From Leptolinea sp964420995 (GTDB taxonomy: Bacteria; Chloroflexota; Anaerolineae; Anaerolineales; Anaerolineaceae), in NCBI GenBank assembly GCA_964420995.1, contig CAYQUX010000017.1, forward strand, positions 1-64,000: a DNA stretch of 64,000 bases, given 5' to 3'. A model generated the notes under the pieces. The model ran no database searches. It saw nothing but the letters and a program-made list of their open reading frames with translations, and was not told where the DNA came from. Below, piece by piece: positions 1 to 9,100 of this stretch. Both the position numbers and the translations under genes were made by a program. How positions within the stretch are numbered: position 1 is the first letter of the stretch; each line of letters opens with the position of its first letter.

Positions 1-984
1 TCCATTTTCGTTCTTTGAAAATGGGGGAGGTTGGAGGGGGCTGATTCTGCCGTGCCAAAAGCCCCAATACCGACCTTCACCCAATCCACAAAGCAGATTG
101 GAAAAGGTGCCTTTTAACCGGGATTCTTCTGCCGGTTGTGTAAATAGGCTAAATAAGAAACTATCTTATGGGATAGATTGCTAACTATCTTATATACATT
201 CAAGATGATTGAATTTTCCTCTTTTGTAGTTATTTTTCCTGCCGATTGGGGGTACCGTTCATCATCAAGGATCTAAAACACCAAACCGACGCTACCATGA
301 TGGAATGTTTAAAATATCCAATATTTTAAGATACCCACATTCCTTTCCACACCATCCGTGGCTATAATGTTCTAAAGCACTGTGGAACCGACCTGTCGTA
401 GGCGGTTGCAATAACAGGGAAAGACCAGCGAAATTCTGGCTCTGTCGCGCAACGGTGATAGTCCGGATGCCTGTCCACAGAAATAATCTCCCTTCGCGCT
501 AAAGGGTTGAGCTTTCCAACGAACAATAAGTGACTCCTTTTCGTTGGCGGCTTGTCCTTACCGGGGTGAGCTTCCTCTGCCATCAGAAAGGAGCCTTTTC
601 TTTGCCTGATCTGCCTTCACGTGTTGTTCCGGCCCATACCGCAATTTCCTTTGATTACCCGAAGATACTGGTTGGCAGGAAAATTGCATCCTTGCCAGTG
701 AAGGGTGGCGGCATTCATCCGCCACCCGGGATCTGGCCCATTGCACGTTATGGAAATGATCATTACCAACGCGATCACTTATCCCAGGGAATGGATTTTT
801 CATTTTCCTGTTCATGGTTCCTCTTACTTTCACCAGAGGATCCATCTGTCATGACCATCCCGATCCAGACAGCCTCCGGTTCACCATCAACCGCTGCTCG
901 CCACTCTGGATCAAATTTACGACAACTGAACCTGGTATTTAAACAGCCTGTATATTCTGTGTGCCCTGGTGAATCCAGGGTATA
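1..984. other. Gene-poor stretch upstream of nrdD
   Basis: I find no convincing gene here. An 8-bp perfect hairpin (arms 2-9 and 17-24, loop 10-16) opens the window, but no T-run follows, so it is only possibly the end of an upstream transcript. An 11-base direct repeat (AACTATCTTAT) occurs at 159-169 and 183-193, 24 bp apart. Complementary 7-mers CTCCTTT/AAAGGAG near 533-539 and 588-594 could form a stem. A 157-codon open frame on the plus strand (530-1003) resembles nothing I know and runs into the NrdR-like sites, so I do not call it. Confidence 0.4.
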
Positions 985-1031
985 CCGCCATATATGGTGT
1001 TAAGTGTTATTTGGACTGGTATATATGGATA
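985..1031 (+). promoter_or_regulatory. Tandem NrdR-like boxes upstream of nrdD
   Basis: Two 16-bp sites centred on a TATA core lie at 985-1000 and 1016-1031, 15 bp apart, so their centres are 31 bp (three helical turns) apart. The first matches the NrdR consensus (ACACTATATATTGTGT type) well in its right half (TATGGTGT); the second is weaker. Paired boxes of this spacing are the usual NrdR arrangement in front of ribonucleotide reductase genes, and nrdD starts about 90 bp downstream. The match was made by eye. The nrdR gene is not in the window. Confidence 0.6.
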
Positions 1032-1121
1032 AACCGCCTGTTCTTTTGGAACAATTGTCACTCGGAGTAAAAATGAGTTTGCATTACCATAAGGTAATCA
1101 TTACAAGGAAGAGGGAATAAC

Positions 1122-3209
1122 ATGGACTTGAATGAATCGCGGTCTGTACTTGTTGACGTATCACATCAGCCAACTGAATCACCGGCGCGGGAGATTGTCT
1201 TCCGGTCCATCCAAAAGCGTGACGGCCGTGTGGATGATTTTGACATCGACAAGATCGTGATGGCCATTTTCAAGGCGGCGCATGCCGTGGGCGGGCACGA
1301 TATGGAAACCGCCCGGCATCTGGCGCAGCTTGTGGTGGAATATCTGCGCGATGAGAAGAAGGTCGTCATCCCGGCTGTGGAAGAAGTACAGGATGCCGTC
1401 GAGAAGATCCTCATAGAGAACGGACATGCGAAAACCGCCAAGGCCTACATCCTCTACCGTGACCGGCGCACCCGCATTCGTGAAGGCAAGTCTGAATTGA
1501 TGGACGCCGTGGCGGAGACGCTGGTGGAAACCAACCGCGAGAATGCCAATGTGGGAAATTCTCCCTCGGCAAAAATGTTGCAAATCGCTTCAGCAGCCAG
1601 CCGTCACTATTATCTTTCCCGCCTGATCCCCGAAGATATTGCCCTGGCACACACCAGCGGCGACATCCACATCCATGACCTTGATTTCTATGCCAAGACG
1701 CTTACCTGCATTCAGATCCCCCTTGGGCGACTGCTGCACACCGGATTTGACACCGGGCATGGCTTTATCCGACCACCCCGGCGGCCGGGTTCCGCGGCGG
1801 CGCAGGCCGCCATCATTCTGCAAAGCTCGCAGAATGATATGCATGGAGGGCAGTCTTTCGCCTTCTTCGACCGCGATATGGCGGAATTTGTGGATGGCGC
1901 CAGCGAGGACGATATTTACCAGGCCATGGAAGGTCTCGTTTATAACCTGAATTCCATGCACAGCCGCGCCGGCGCGCAGGTGCCGTTCAGCTCCATTAAC
2001 CTGGGGTGCGATACGTCGGAATCCGGCCGGCGGGTGACCCGCAATCTATTGCTGGCATATGAAAAAGGTCTGGGACGGGGGGAAACACCCATCTTCCCGA
2101 ACATCATTTTCCGGGTTAGAGCCGGAGTTAATTTCAACCCCGGCGACCCGAACTATGATCTGTTCGAACTGGCCATTCGTACCGCGGCCACGCGCATGAA
2201 TCCAACATTCTCATTCATGGATTCACCTCAAAATCTGCCATATGGTGACGAGGTGGCTTACATGGGTTGCCGTTCCCGTGTAATTGCCAACCGTCATGGA
2301 GAAGCGGTCAGCGACGGGCGGGGGAATCTGTCTTTTACCTCGATCAACCTGCCGCGTCTCGCGCTGCGTTCTGACGGAAATGTGGATGCTTTTTACCGGC
2401 TGTTGGAAGAAACCATGACGCTGGTTGGCCGGCAATTGATGCACCGTTACAACATTCAATCACACCTGAAAGTAAAGGATATGCCTTTCCTGATGGGGCA
2501 GGGTCTTTACAAGGATTCGGGTCACCTGCAGCCCAACGATGAGATCGGTGTGGCGTCGCGGCATGGAACACTCTCGATCGGGTTCATCGGACTGGCGGAA
2601 ACCCTCACCATCTTATCCGGTGCCACTCATGCCAGATCAGATGACAGCCGCAAACTCGGGTTGGAAATTGTCGGGTTCATGCGCCGCATGATCGATTTCT
2701 TCTGTGACCAGTATGATATGAACTTCACGCTGCTGGCCACCCCCGCGGAAGGCCTTGCCGGGCGATTTGTCAAGATTGACCAAAAGATCTACGGTACGAT
2801 CCCCGGTGTGACAGATCGGGAATACTACACAAACAGTTTCCATGTACCGGTAACCACCGATATGACCGCGTTTGAAAAGTTGTCGATCGAAGGTCCATAC
2901 CATTACCTGACCAATGCCGGTCATATCAGTTATGTCGAGCTGGAAGCTCCCCCCGTCCACAACCTGGAAGCCTTCGAGGCCGTCATCCGCGCCATGGGGC
3001 AGGTCGGCGTTGGATATGGCGGGATCAATTTCCCGATCGACGAATGCCGGGTTTGCGGTTACAGCGGTCTGATCGATACGGAGTGCCCGTCCTGCGGCTC
3101 CCGGGATATCCGGCGCATCCGGCGCATCACCGGGTATCTTTCCACCGTAGACCGGTTCAACTCCGCCAAGCAAGCGGAGCTGCATGACCGGCAGGCACAT
3201 ATTCATTAG
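1122..3209 (+). CDS. nrdD: Anaerobic (class III) ribonucleoside-triphosphate reductase
   Basis: Oxygen-sensitive glycyl-radical enzyme that reduces ribonucleoside triphosphates to dNTPs in the cytoplasm. At 695 aa it is a normal length. An N-terminal ATP-cone (about residues 25-120, allosteric nucleotide site) precedes the ten-stranded barrel. The C-terminus carries the four zinc cysteines C642, C645, C655 and C658, and the radical motif RITGYL with Gly671. The activase gene nrdG follows at once, giving the standard nrdDG pair. Tandem NrdR-like boxes upstream suggest dNTP-responsive repression. The enzyme implies anaerobic DNA synthesis. Confidence 0.97.
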   Translation: MDLNESRSVLVDVSHQPTESPAREIVFRSIQKRDGRVDDFDIDKIVMAIFKAAHAVGGHDMETARHLAQLVVEYLRDEKKVVIPAVEEVQDAVEKILIENGHAKTAKAYILYRDRRTRIREGKSELMDAVAETLVETNRENANVGNSPSAKMLQIASAASRHYYLSRLIPEDIALAHTSGDIHIHDLDFYAKTLTCIQIPLGRLLHTGFDTGHGFIRPPRRPGSAAAQAAIILQSSQNDMHGGQSFAFFDRDMAEFVDGASEDDIYQAMEGLVYNLNSMHSRAGAQVPFSSINLGCDTSESGRRVTRNLLLAYEKGLGRGETPIFPNIIFRVRAGVNFNPGDPNYDLFELAIRTAATRMNPTFSFMDSPQNLPYGDEVAYMGCRSRVIANRHGEAVSDGRGNLSFTSINLPRLALRSDGNVDAFYRLLEETMTLVGRQLMHRYNIQSHLKVKDMPFLMGQGLYKDSGHLQPNDEIGVASRHGTLSIGFIGLAETLTILSGATHARSDDSRKLGLEIVGFMRRMIDFFCDQYDMNFTLLATPAEGLAGRFVKIDQKIYGTIPGVTDREYYTNSFHVPVTTDMTAFEKLSIEGPYHYLTNAGHISYVELEAPPVHNLEAFEAVIRAMGQVGVGYGGINFPIDECRVCGYSGLIDTECPSCGSRDIRRIRRITGYLSTVDRFNSAKQAELHDRQAHIH

Positions 3210-3216
3210 AAAACAG

Positions 3217-3723
3217 ATGAAAGTCAGACTGGCTGGAATTACACAGGAAAGTGTTACCGACGGCCCGGGCGTGCGTATCACGGTATTCTTTCAGGGCTGT
3301 GAGCATCACTGCCCGGGCTGCCATAATCCGGAAACGTGGGACCGGCAGGGCGGGGTGGACTATGAGCTGGCGGATATCATCGGCATGATCAAGGACTCAC
3401 CGCTCATCCGCGGCATCACCCTGAGTGGCGGTGAGCCTTTTTTACAACCGGAAGCGGCACTGGCACTGGCGCGCGAATTCCACGCTCGTGGAAAAGATGT
3501 GTGGGCTTACACGGGTTTCCTGTGGGAAGACCTGCTGGCGAAAGACGATCCGGCCGTTCGGGCGTTGTTGCGTGAATGTGACGTGCTGGTGGATGGCCCG
3601 TTCCGTCAGGCGGAACGCGTATCGGGCCTGTTCTTCCGCGGCTCGGCGAATCAGCGCATCATTGATGTGAAACTGAGTTTGGAGCAGGGCGCGCCGGTAG
3701 AGATTTCCAGCAGCCTTGCCTGA
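3217..3723 (+). CDS. nrdG: Anaerobic ribonucleotide reductase activating protein (radical SAM)
   Basis: Radical-SAM activase that installs the glycyl radical on NrdD using S-adenosylmethionine and a 4Fe-4S cluster. The cluster motif CX3CX2C is C28, C32 and C35 counted from this start, followed by the GGEP-type SAM motif (LSGGEPF). The ATG at 3217, 7 nt after the nrdD stop, gives 168 aa and starts directly on the conserved N-terminal strand. An in-frame ATG at 3184 would overlap nrdD by 26 nt and has a GGAG only 4 nt upstream, so it is less likely but not excluded. Co-transcribed with nrdD. Confidence 0.95.
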   Translation: MKVRLAGITQESVTDGPGVRITVFFQGCEHHCPGCHNPETWDRQGGVDYELADIIGMIKDSPLIRGITLSGGEPFLQPEAALALAREFHARGKDVWAYTGFLWEDLLAKDDPAVRALLRECDVLVDGPFRQAERVSGLFFRGSANQRIIDVKLSLEQGAPVEISSSLA

Positions 3724-3724
3724 C

Positions 3725-4393
3725 CTAGATGAATTCCAGGAACGTTTCCGTCGTCTTGCTCAAATCGCTATAAATTCCCCGGTACGCGGGCGGCAGCAAG
3801 AGGGCGATCTGGTACATGATCTCGGTGATCATGATCTCGCGTTCCTCATGGGTCGGAAGCGGACTGTCATATTTCAGGCGGAACGGTCTGCCTACGCGGA
3901 TGGTGAATGGCGTTCGTGAAAGGGATCGCAGGTTCTTCCAGAAAAGTTCCCCGCCAAAAAAAGCCACCGGGTAGATGGGTGCGCCTGATTTAATGGCCAG
4001 CGGCACCACACCCGGCTGCCCCTTTTGCAGGATGCCATTTCCGCTGCGGGTGCCTTCGGGGGCAATGGCCAGCATCTGTCCTTCCTTCAAAACCCGCAGT
4101 GACTCGCGCAGGGCGGTCATATCCGCCTCACCCCGCCGGATGGGAATGGATTTCCAGGTACTGAATAACATACCGAAAAGCGGATTATTCCAGGTTTCCA
4201 CCTTGGCCAGTGCGACGATCGGCCTGGGTTGCAAATGTGAGATCAGAATGGGCGCGTCAAGAAAATTGACATGATTGCCCACCAGGATCAACGGTCCATG
4301 TGAAGGGATGCGCGCCAGTTCAGAATCATCCACCAGGCAGATGGTGCGGGTGATCCCGCGCAGTGTTCCGTTGACGATCCCTGCGACAGTCAT
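3725..4393 (-). CDS. plsC: 1-acyl-sn-glycerol-3-phosphate acyltransferase (PlsC family)
   Basis: Membrane-associated acyltransferase of 222 aa that would acylate lysophosphatidate in phospholipid synthesis. The HX4D catalytic motif is H41-D46 (NHVNFLD). The glycerophosphate-binding EGTR motif is at 113-116. It starts 1 nt beyond the stop of the upstream lipid kinase gene, so the two form a tight minus-strand operon for phosphatidate supply. It converges on nrdG, with one base between stops and no obvious terminator. Acyl-donor and lysolipid specificity cannot be read from the sequence. Confidence 0.9.
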   Translation of the reverse strand: MTVAGIVNGTLRGITRTICLVDDSELARIPSHGPLILVGNHVNFLDAPILISHLQPRPIVALAKVETWNNPLFGMLFSTWKSIPIRRGEADMTALRESLRVLKEGQMLAIAPEGTRSGNGILQKGQPGVVPLAIKSGAPIYPVAFFGGELFWKNLRSLSRTPFTIRVGRPFRLKYDSPLPTHEEREIMITEIMYQIALLLPPAYRGIYSDLSKTTETFLEFI

Positions 4394-4394
4394 T

Positions 4395-5321
4395 TCAGTT
4401 TCGCAGCCCCGGCTGGTAGATCATTTCAAGTTTTCCCGGATGCAGTTCGATGCGGATGGACTTGCCTTTTTCGCATACGGTTTCACCGTCGGCGTGTGCC
4501 GGGATGCTGCCGTCCAGCGCGTGAATCTCCAGCGAGTTGGTCCGCAGGAATTTCACCGCCGGGTCGCCCTTCTGGCTGCCCTTGGTAAACTTGCTGATCA
4601 GCGGCAGCAGCCGGCGGCGGGTGACCTGATCGACAACACACAGGTCAAAATTGCCGTCTGTCGGGTTGCTTTCCGGCGCCATGTAAAAACCGCCGCCCAT
4701 GCGTATGCCGTTCATGATGGACACCATCAGATAACGCCCGGAATGGTCGCCATCGGCGGTAACCAGTTTCAGGTGCGGCGCGTTGAAATACAGCAGGGTG
4801 GTTTTAACGGCAGCCACAATGTACGAGGCGAACCCGGTAAGAAGTTTCATTTTCAATGATTCAAAGCCCACGACGGCGTCAAACCCCACCCCCACACCAT
4901 TGCCAAAATAGCGCCCCGAGGGGAAATTTTCGCCGTACACGCGGCCAACATCCACATTGCGGCGGCTATCCGCGGTGATACACTGGCAGGCTTCCGCGAT
5001 GGTCGCGGGAATACCCATGCTGTAGGCAAGGTCATTCCCTCGCCCCACCGGAATTATGGCCATGGCCGGCTGTGCTTCGTTCTGGTGGTCCGCGTCCAGG
5101 ATGCCATTAAGTACTTCATTGGCTGTTCCATCTCCGCCAGCGGCGATGATCACATCATAGCCTCGCGCGGTGCGCGCCAGTTCGAGGGCGTGACCGGGGT
5201 ATTCGGTGCGTTTTAGTTCATACTCCAGGCCGGCCGATTTAAAGTGAGCTTCAATTTCGGGAATGGAGCGTTCACCATGGCCTCGCCCCGAAACGGGATT
5301 GACAATCAGGTAATATCTCAA
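4395..5321 (-). CDS. dagK: Diacylglycerol/lipid kinase (DagK/YegS family)
   Basis: Soluble lipid kinase of 308 aa, the usual size, that phosphorylates diacylglycerol or a related lipid. The nucleotide-binding signature GGDGT is at 62-66, and the N-terminal NPVSGRG strand-turn is typical. The family uses ATP and Mg2+ to return diacylglycerol to phosphatidate. The coupled PlsC gene supports a role in phospholipid recycling. The substrate is inferred from family; other lipids such as ceramide or undecaprenol-type lipids are possible. Confidence 0.88.
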   Translation of the reverse strand: MRYYLIVNPVSGRGHGERSIPEIEAHFKSAGLEYELKRTEYPGHALELARTARGYDVIIAAGGDGTANEVLNGILDADHQNEAQPAMAIIPVGRGNDLAYSMGIPATIAEACQCITADSRRNVDVGRVYGENFPSGRYFGNGVGVGFDAVVGFESLKMKLLTGFASYIVAAVKTTLLYFNAPHLKLVTADGDHSGRYLMVSIMNGIRMGGGFYMAPESNPTDGNFDLCVVDQVTRRRLLPLISKFTKGSQKGDPAVKFLRTNSLEIHALDGSIPAHADGETVCEKGKSIRIELHPGKLEMIYQPGLRN

Positions 5322-5551
5322 GGAATTCTCCAGTGAAAGACCGGGATAAGTGCGTTTGCTTTTTTTGTTAAAGATTGAAGGGGAAGAGCTTATTATACGA
5401 GATTATTCAACACTTTCCCTTATTTTGTAAATTTTCTAATCAAACGCCGATAGTTAAAGCCAGTCATCCAGCCTATTTAATACAACCCTGCAAAGAGAGA
5501 AGGATGCGCGCGGGTTGTTAAAAAGCCTTCCCAATTCGGATAAATTCCCTC

Positions 5552-5580
5552 TTGAAATTGGAAATTCTTTTTTGTATACT
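5552..5580 (+). promoter_or_regulatory. Candidate sigma70-type promoter P1 for gltBD
   Basis: TTGAAA at 5552-5557 and TATACT at 5575-5580 are separated by exactly 17 bp, close to consensus. Transcription would begin near 5587, leaving a leader of about 570 nt before gltB. An ACCC-N4-GGGT site lies just downstream at 5614-5625, a position suited to repression. Confidence 0.6.
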
Positions 5581-5613
5581 ATGCCCTAATAGTTGCCCGC
5601 CACGCCGTAGCAT

Positions 5614-5625
5614 ACCCGTTTGGGT
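5614..5625 (+). promoter_or_regulatory. ACCC-N4-GGGT operator-like site, copy 1
   Basis: The 12-mer ACCCGTTTGGGT, an inverted repeat of ACCC/GGGT around four bases, occurs here and twice more before gltB. This copy sits about 27 bp downstream of the predicted P1 start. I do not recognise the cognate regulator. Confidence 0.5.
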
Positions 5626-5774
5626 GACTTCAAACCCCGAAAACAAATCAACAAGATAGACAGGGTAATAAAGGTTGGTTTCCCATGTTCATTAAACCAA
5701 TCAAATTAAGTGTAAATTTTGCCAGAGGGTCACATCCGGCCGCATTCCTGGAGTTATCGGTTTCCCATGGGATT

Positions 5775-5837
5775 ACCCGTTTGGGTGAAAAAATGACCCG
5801 TTTGGGTAATACCCGGTGTTCGAGGCATGGATATAAT
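5775..5837 (+). promoter_or_regulatory. Tandem ACCC-N4-GGGT sites plus -10 element (candidate promoter P2 for gltBD)
   Basis: Identical 12-mers lie at 5775-5786 and 5796-5807, exactly 21 bp apart. A perfect TATAAT follows at 5832-5837, with no recognisable -35 at normal spacing. With a start near 5844 the sites centre at about -63.5 and -42.5, the geometry of an activator-dependent promoter with two helically phased dimers. Outer bases extend the palindrome to roughly TNACCC-N4-GGGTNA. The geometry is read from the sequence; activation is inferred. Confidence 0.5.
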
Positions 5838-5843
5838 CCATCC

Positions 5844-6153
5844 ACTGGTCTTTCCACCAGGCGGTTTCATCCTAAGTTGTTTCAGGCAGAAACCAACATG
5901 TACCGTACTCCTGTCGATATCTTCCAGAGCGTTCGCAACCTTCCTGTGGTGTTTCGTGGCGGTGGGTTCGCCGGCCGTGCCGGGCGCGTGGATCATCGGC
6001 TGCGGTTCTCCGGTTCTTCCAACTGACGTAGAAATAACCGAGCCACAAACTTTCACACTGCCCATTCCAGGGTGGTGGTTCTGTATATCCATACCTTCTT
6101 CCATCCCCAACACGTCCTCATCTCCCGTAGGTCAATAATCAGGAAAAACCGCC
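5844..6153 (+). other. Untranslated leader of gltB
   Basis: About 310 bases lie between the predicted P2 start and the gltB ATG, with no gene I can support; short open frames on both strands lack homology or overlap the promoter. A weak ribosome site (AGGA) lies about 10 nt before the ATG. I see no known riboswitch consensus, though the length leaves room for a structured leader. Confidence 0.35.
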
Positions 6154-9100
6154 ATGACTATCCAAAACCTTCCCATCCCCCGAAATCAATCACCCGAACA
6201 GGGACTGTATGACCCTGCATTCGAACACGACTCCTGCGGCACCGGTTTTGTGGTCAATATCAAGGGCAAACCCTCTCATGAGATTATCACCAACGCGTTA
6301 ACCATTCTGGATAATCTGTATCATCGTGGAGCGAGCGGTTCCGAATCGAACACCGGTGACGGAGCCGGTGTGTTAATCCAGATCCCGCATACTTTCCTGA
6401 AACGTGAGTGCAAGTCAGCCGGCTTTGACCTCCCCGGGCCGCGTTATTACGGAGTGGGAATGCTATTTATGCCGACGGATGAGACTCAGCGCAGGCCGAT
6501 GGAGGAAAAGTTTGAGCAGATCGCCGAGACTGAGGGTCAGCATGTGCTGGGCTGGCGCACGGTTCCGACAGATGGCAGCATGCTGGGGGCGACGGCTGCC
6601 GCCGGCCAACCCGTGGTGCGCCAGGTTTTCCTGGAACGCAGTAAATATATCAAAGACCGCATGACTTTCGAGCGCAAGCTGTTTGTCATCCGCAAACAGG
6701 CGGAGAAAGCTTTGCGCTATGGCAATATGCCTGGAAGCCAGCATTTTTATATTTGCAGCCTGTCGTATAAGACACTGGTTTACAAGGGAATGCTCACCTC
6801 AAAACAGGTGCGCTTCTTCTACCCTGAACTGTCTGACCCGCACATGGAAACCGCGCTGGCTATGGTGCATTCCCGCTTCAGTACCAATACCTTCCCATCC
6901 TGGGATCGCGCGCATCCCTGCCGCTACCTGGCGCACAACGGTGAGATCAATACCCTGCACGGCAATGTCAATCTGGTGAATGCCGAACAGTACAGCTTCC
7001 AGAGCCCGTTGTTCGGCAGCGACATGCCAAAAATCCTGCCGGTGATTAATTCAGACGGCTCGGATTCGGCCATTTTTGACAATGTGCTGGAACTGCTTGT
7101 ACTCACCGGCCGCTCATTGCCCCATTCCATTATGATGATGATCCCCGAGCCTTGGTCACATCACGATACCATGAGCGAAGAGAAGAAGGCGTTCTACGAG
7201 TATCACAGCTCTCTCATGGAACCTTGGGATGGGCCGGCTTCGATGGTCTTTACCGACGGTGTGGGCATCGGCGCCACCCTGGATCGCAATGGACTGCGGC
7301 CGTCGCGCTATTATGTGACGAATACCGACATGGTGATCCTGGCGTCCGAGGTGGGCGTGCTTGACCTGCCGCCTCAGTCCATCGTCAAGAAAGGCCGCCT
7401 TGAACCGGGCCGCATGTTGTGGATTGACACGGAAGACGGCCGCATTATCAGCGACGATGAGATCAAACATGACGTGGCAACCATGCGCCCGTACCGGCGC
7501 TGGTTGAAAGATTACATGGTCGATCTTGAAGACCTGCCAGATCCGCAAATTCCACCCATCAGCGGCATCGGGCAGGATCTGGATGATAAAGACCGTGAAA
7601 GAAAGCTGCTGCAATACCAGCATGCCTACGGTTATACCTATGAAGACCTGCGGGTCATCCTGGGTCCCATGGCGCGCAATGCCATGGAACCCATCGGTTC
7701 AATGGGCAATGACGCTCCTCTGGCTGTTCTCTCGGAAAAACCCCAGCTTCTATACAACTACTTCAAGCAGCTCTTTGCCCAGGTGACCAATCCGCCCATC
7801 GATGCCATTCGGGAAGAGATCGTGACCTCCACAGAGGTCATGCTGGGCTCCGAGCAGAACCTGTTGGAACCGCGGCCGGAAAACTGCCGCATGATCAAAT
7901 TGAAATCCCCGATCATCGACAATGAAGAACTGGAAAAGATCCGCCATCTCAACCGCCTGTACTTCCGCACGGTCACCCTGCCCATCCTGTTTGACCCGGC
8001 CAACGACGGCGCCGGATTAGAACAGGCGCTGGAAGCCCTTTACACCCGGGTGGATGAAATCATCGCCAATGATGAAGCCAATATCGTGATCCTGTCAGAT
8101 CGCGGGATCGACAAAGATCACGCGCCCATTCCCGCGCTGCTGGCGGTTTCAGGGCTGCATCATCACCTGTTGCGCCATGGTACACGCACGAAAATTGGCC
8201 TGGTCGTTGAATCCGGCGAACCGCGTGAGGTTCACCATTTTGCCATGCTGATCAGCTACGGAACATTGGCCATCAACCCGTACCTGGCTTACGCCAGCAT
8301 TGAGGAAATGATCAACCAGGGGCTGCTGACCGGTGTGGATTACCACACCGCCGCGCATAATTACACCAAAGCCATCGTCAAGGGCGTGGTCAAGGTGATC
8401 TCCAAGATGGGCATTTCCACCATCGCCAGCTACTTCGGTTCGCAGATCTTCGAAGCTGTAGGCTTGAGCAAGGAGTTTGTGGACCGCTATTTCACCGCCA
8501 CTCCGTCACGCATAGGCGGTGTGGGTATTGATGTGATCTCGAAGGAAGCCGGTATACGGCACGCGCATGCCTTCCCCGAAAGACCGGTCAATGGACGCAC
8601 GCTGGATGTGGGTGGAAACTACCAGTGGCGGGCCGAGGGGGAACATCACCTGTTTAATCCGGAGACCATCTACAAATTGCAGCAGGCTGTGCGCACCAAT
8701 GATTACGCCGCCTACCAGGCGTATGCGTCCATGATCAACTATCAGACTCACGGCCTGGATACGCTGCGCGACCTGCTGGAGTTTAAGTTTTCGAAATATC
8801 CCATTCCCCTGCAAGAGGTGGAATCGGTTGAATCCATCGTCAAACGTTTCAAAACCGGCGCCATGTCCTATGGCTCCATCAGTCAGGAAGCTCATGAAGC
8901 CCTGGCGATTGCCATGAACCGCATTGGCGGCAAGAGCAATACCGGCGAGGGCGGCGAAGATCCGGCACGCTACGAAGAGGATGCCACCGGTGATTCGCGT
9001 AACAGCGCCATCAAGCAGGTGGCTTCGGCGCGCTTCGGTGTAACCAGCAATTACCTGATCCATGCCCGTGAATTGCAGATCAAAATGGCGCAGGGTGCCA

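Noticed and set aside
530..1003. 157-codon plus-strand open frame before nrdD
   Set aside because: No recognisable motif or family, and it runs into the first NrdR-like box; overlapping frames on the other strand look equally plausible.
5685..6138. Open frames of about 100 codons on both strands before gltB
   Set aside because: They overlap the tandem operator sites and the candidate P2 promoter and resemble no protein family.
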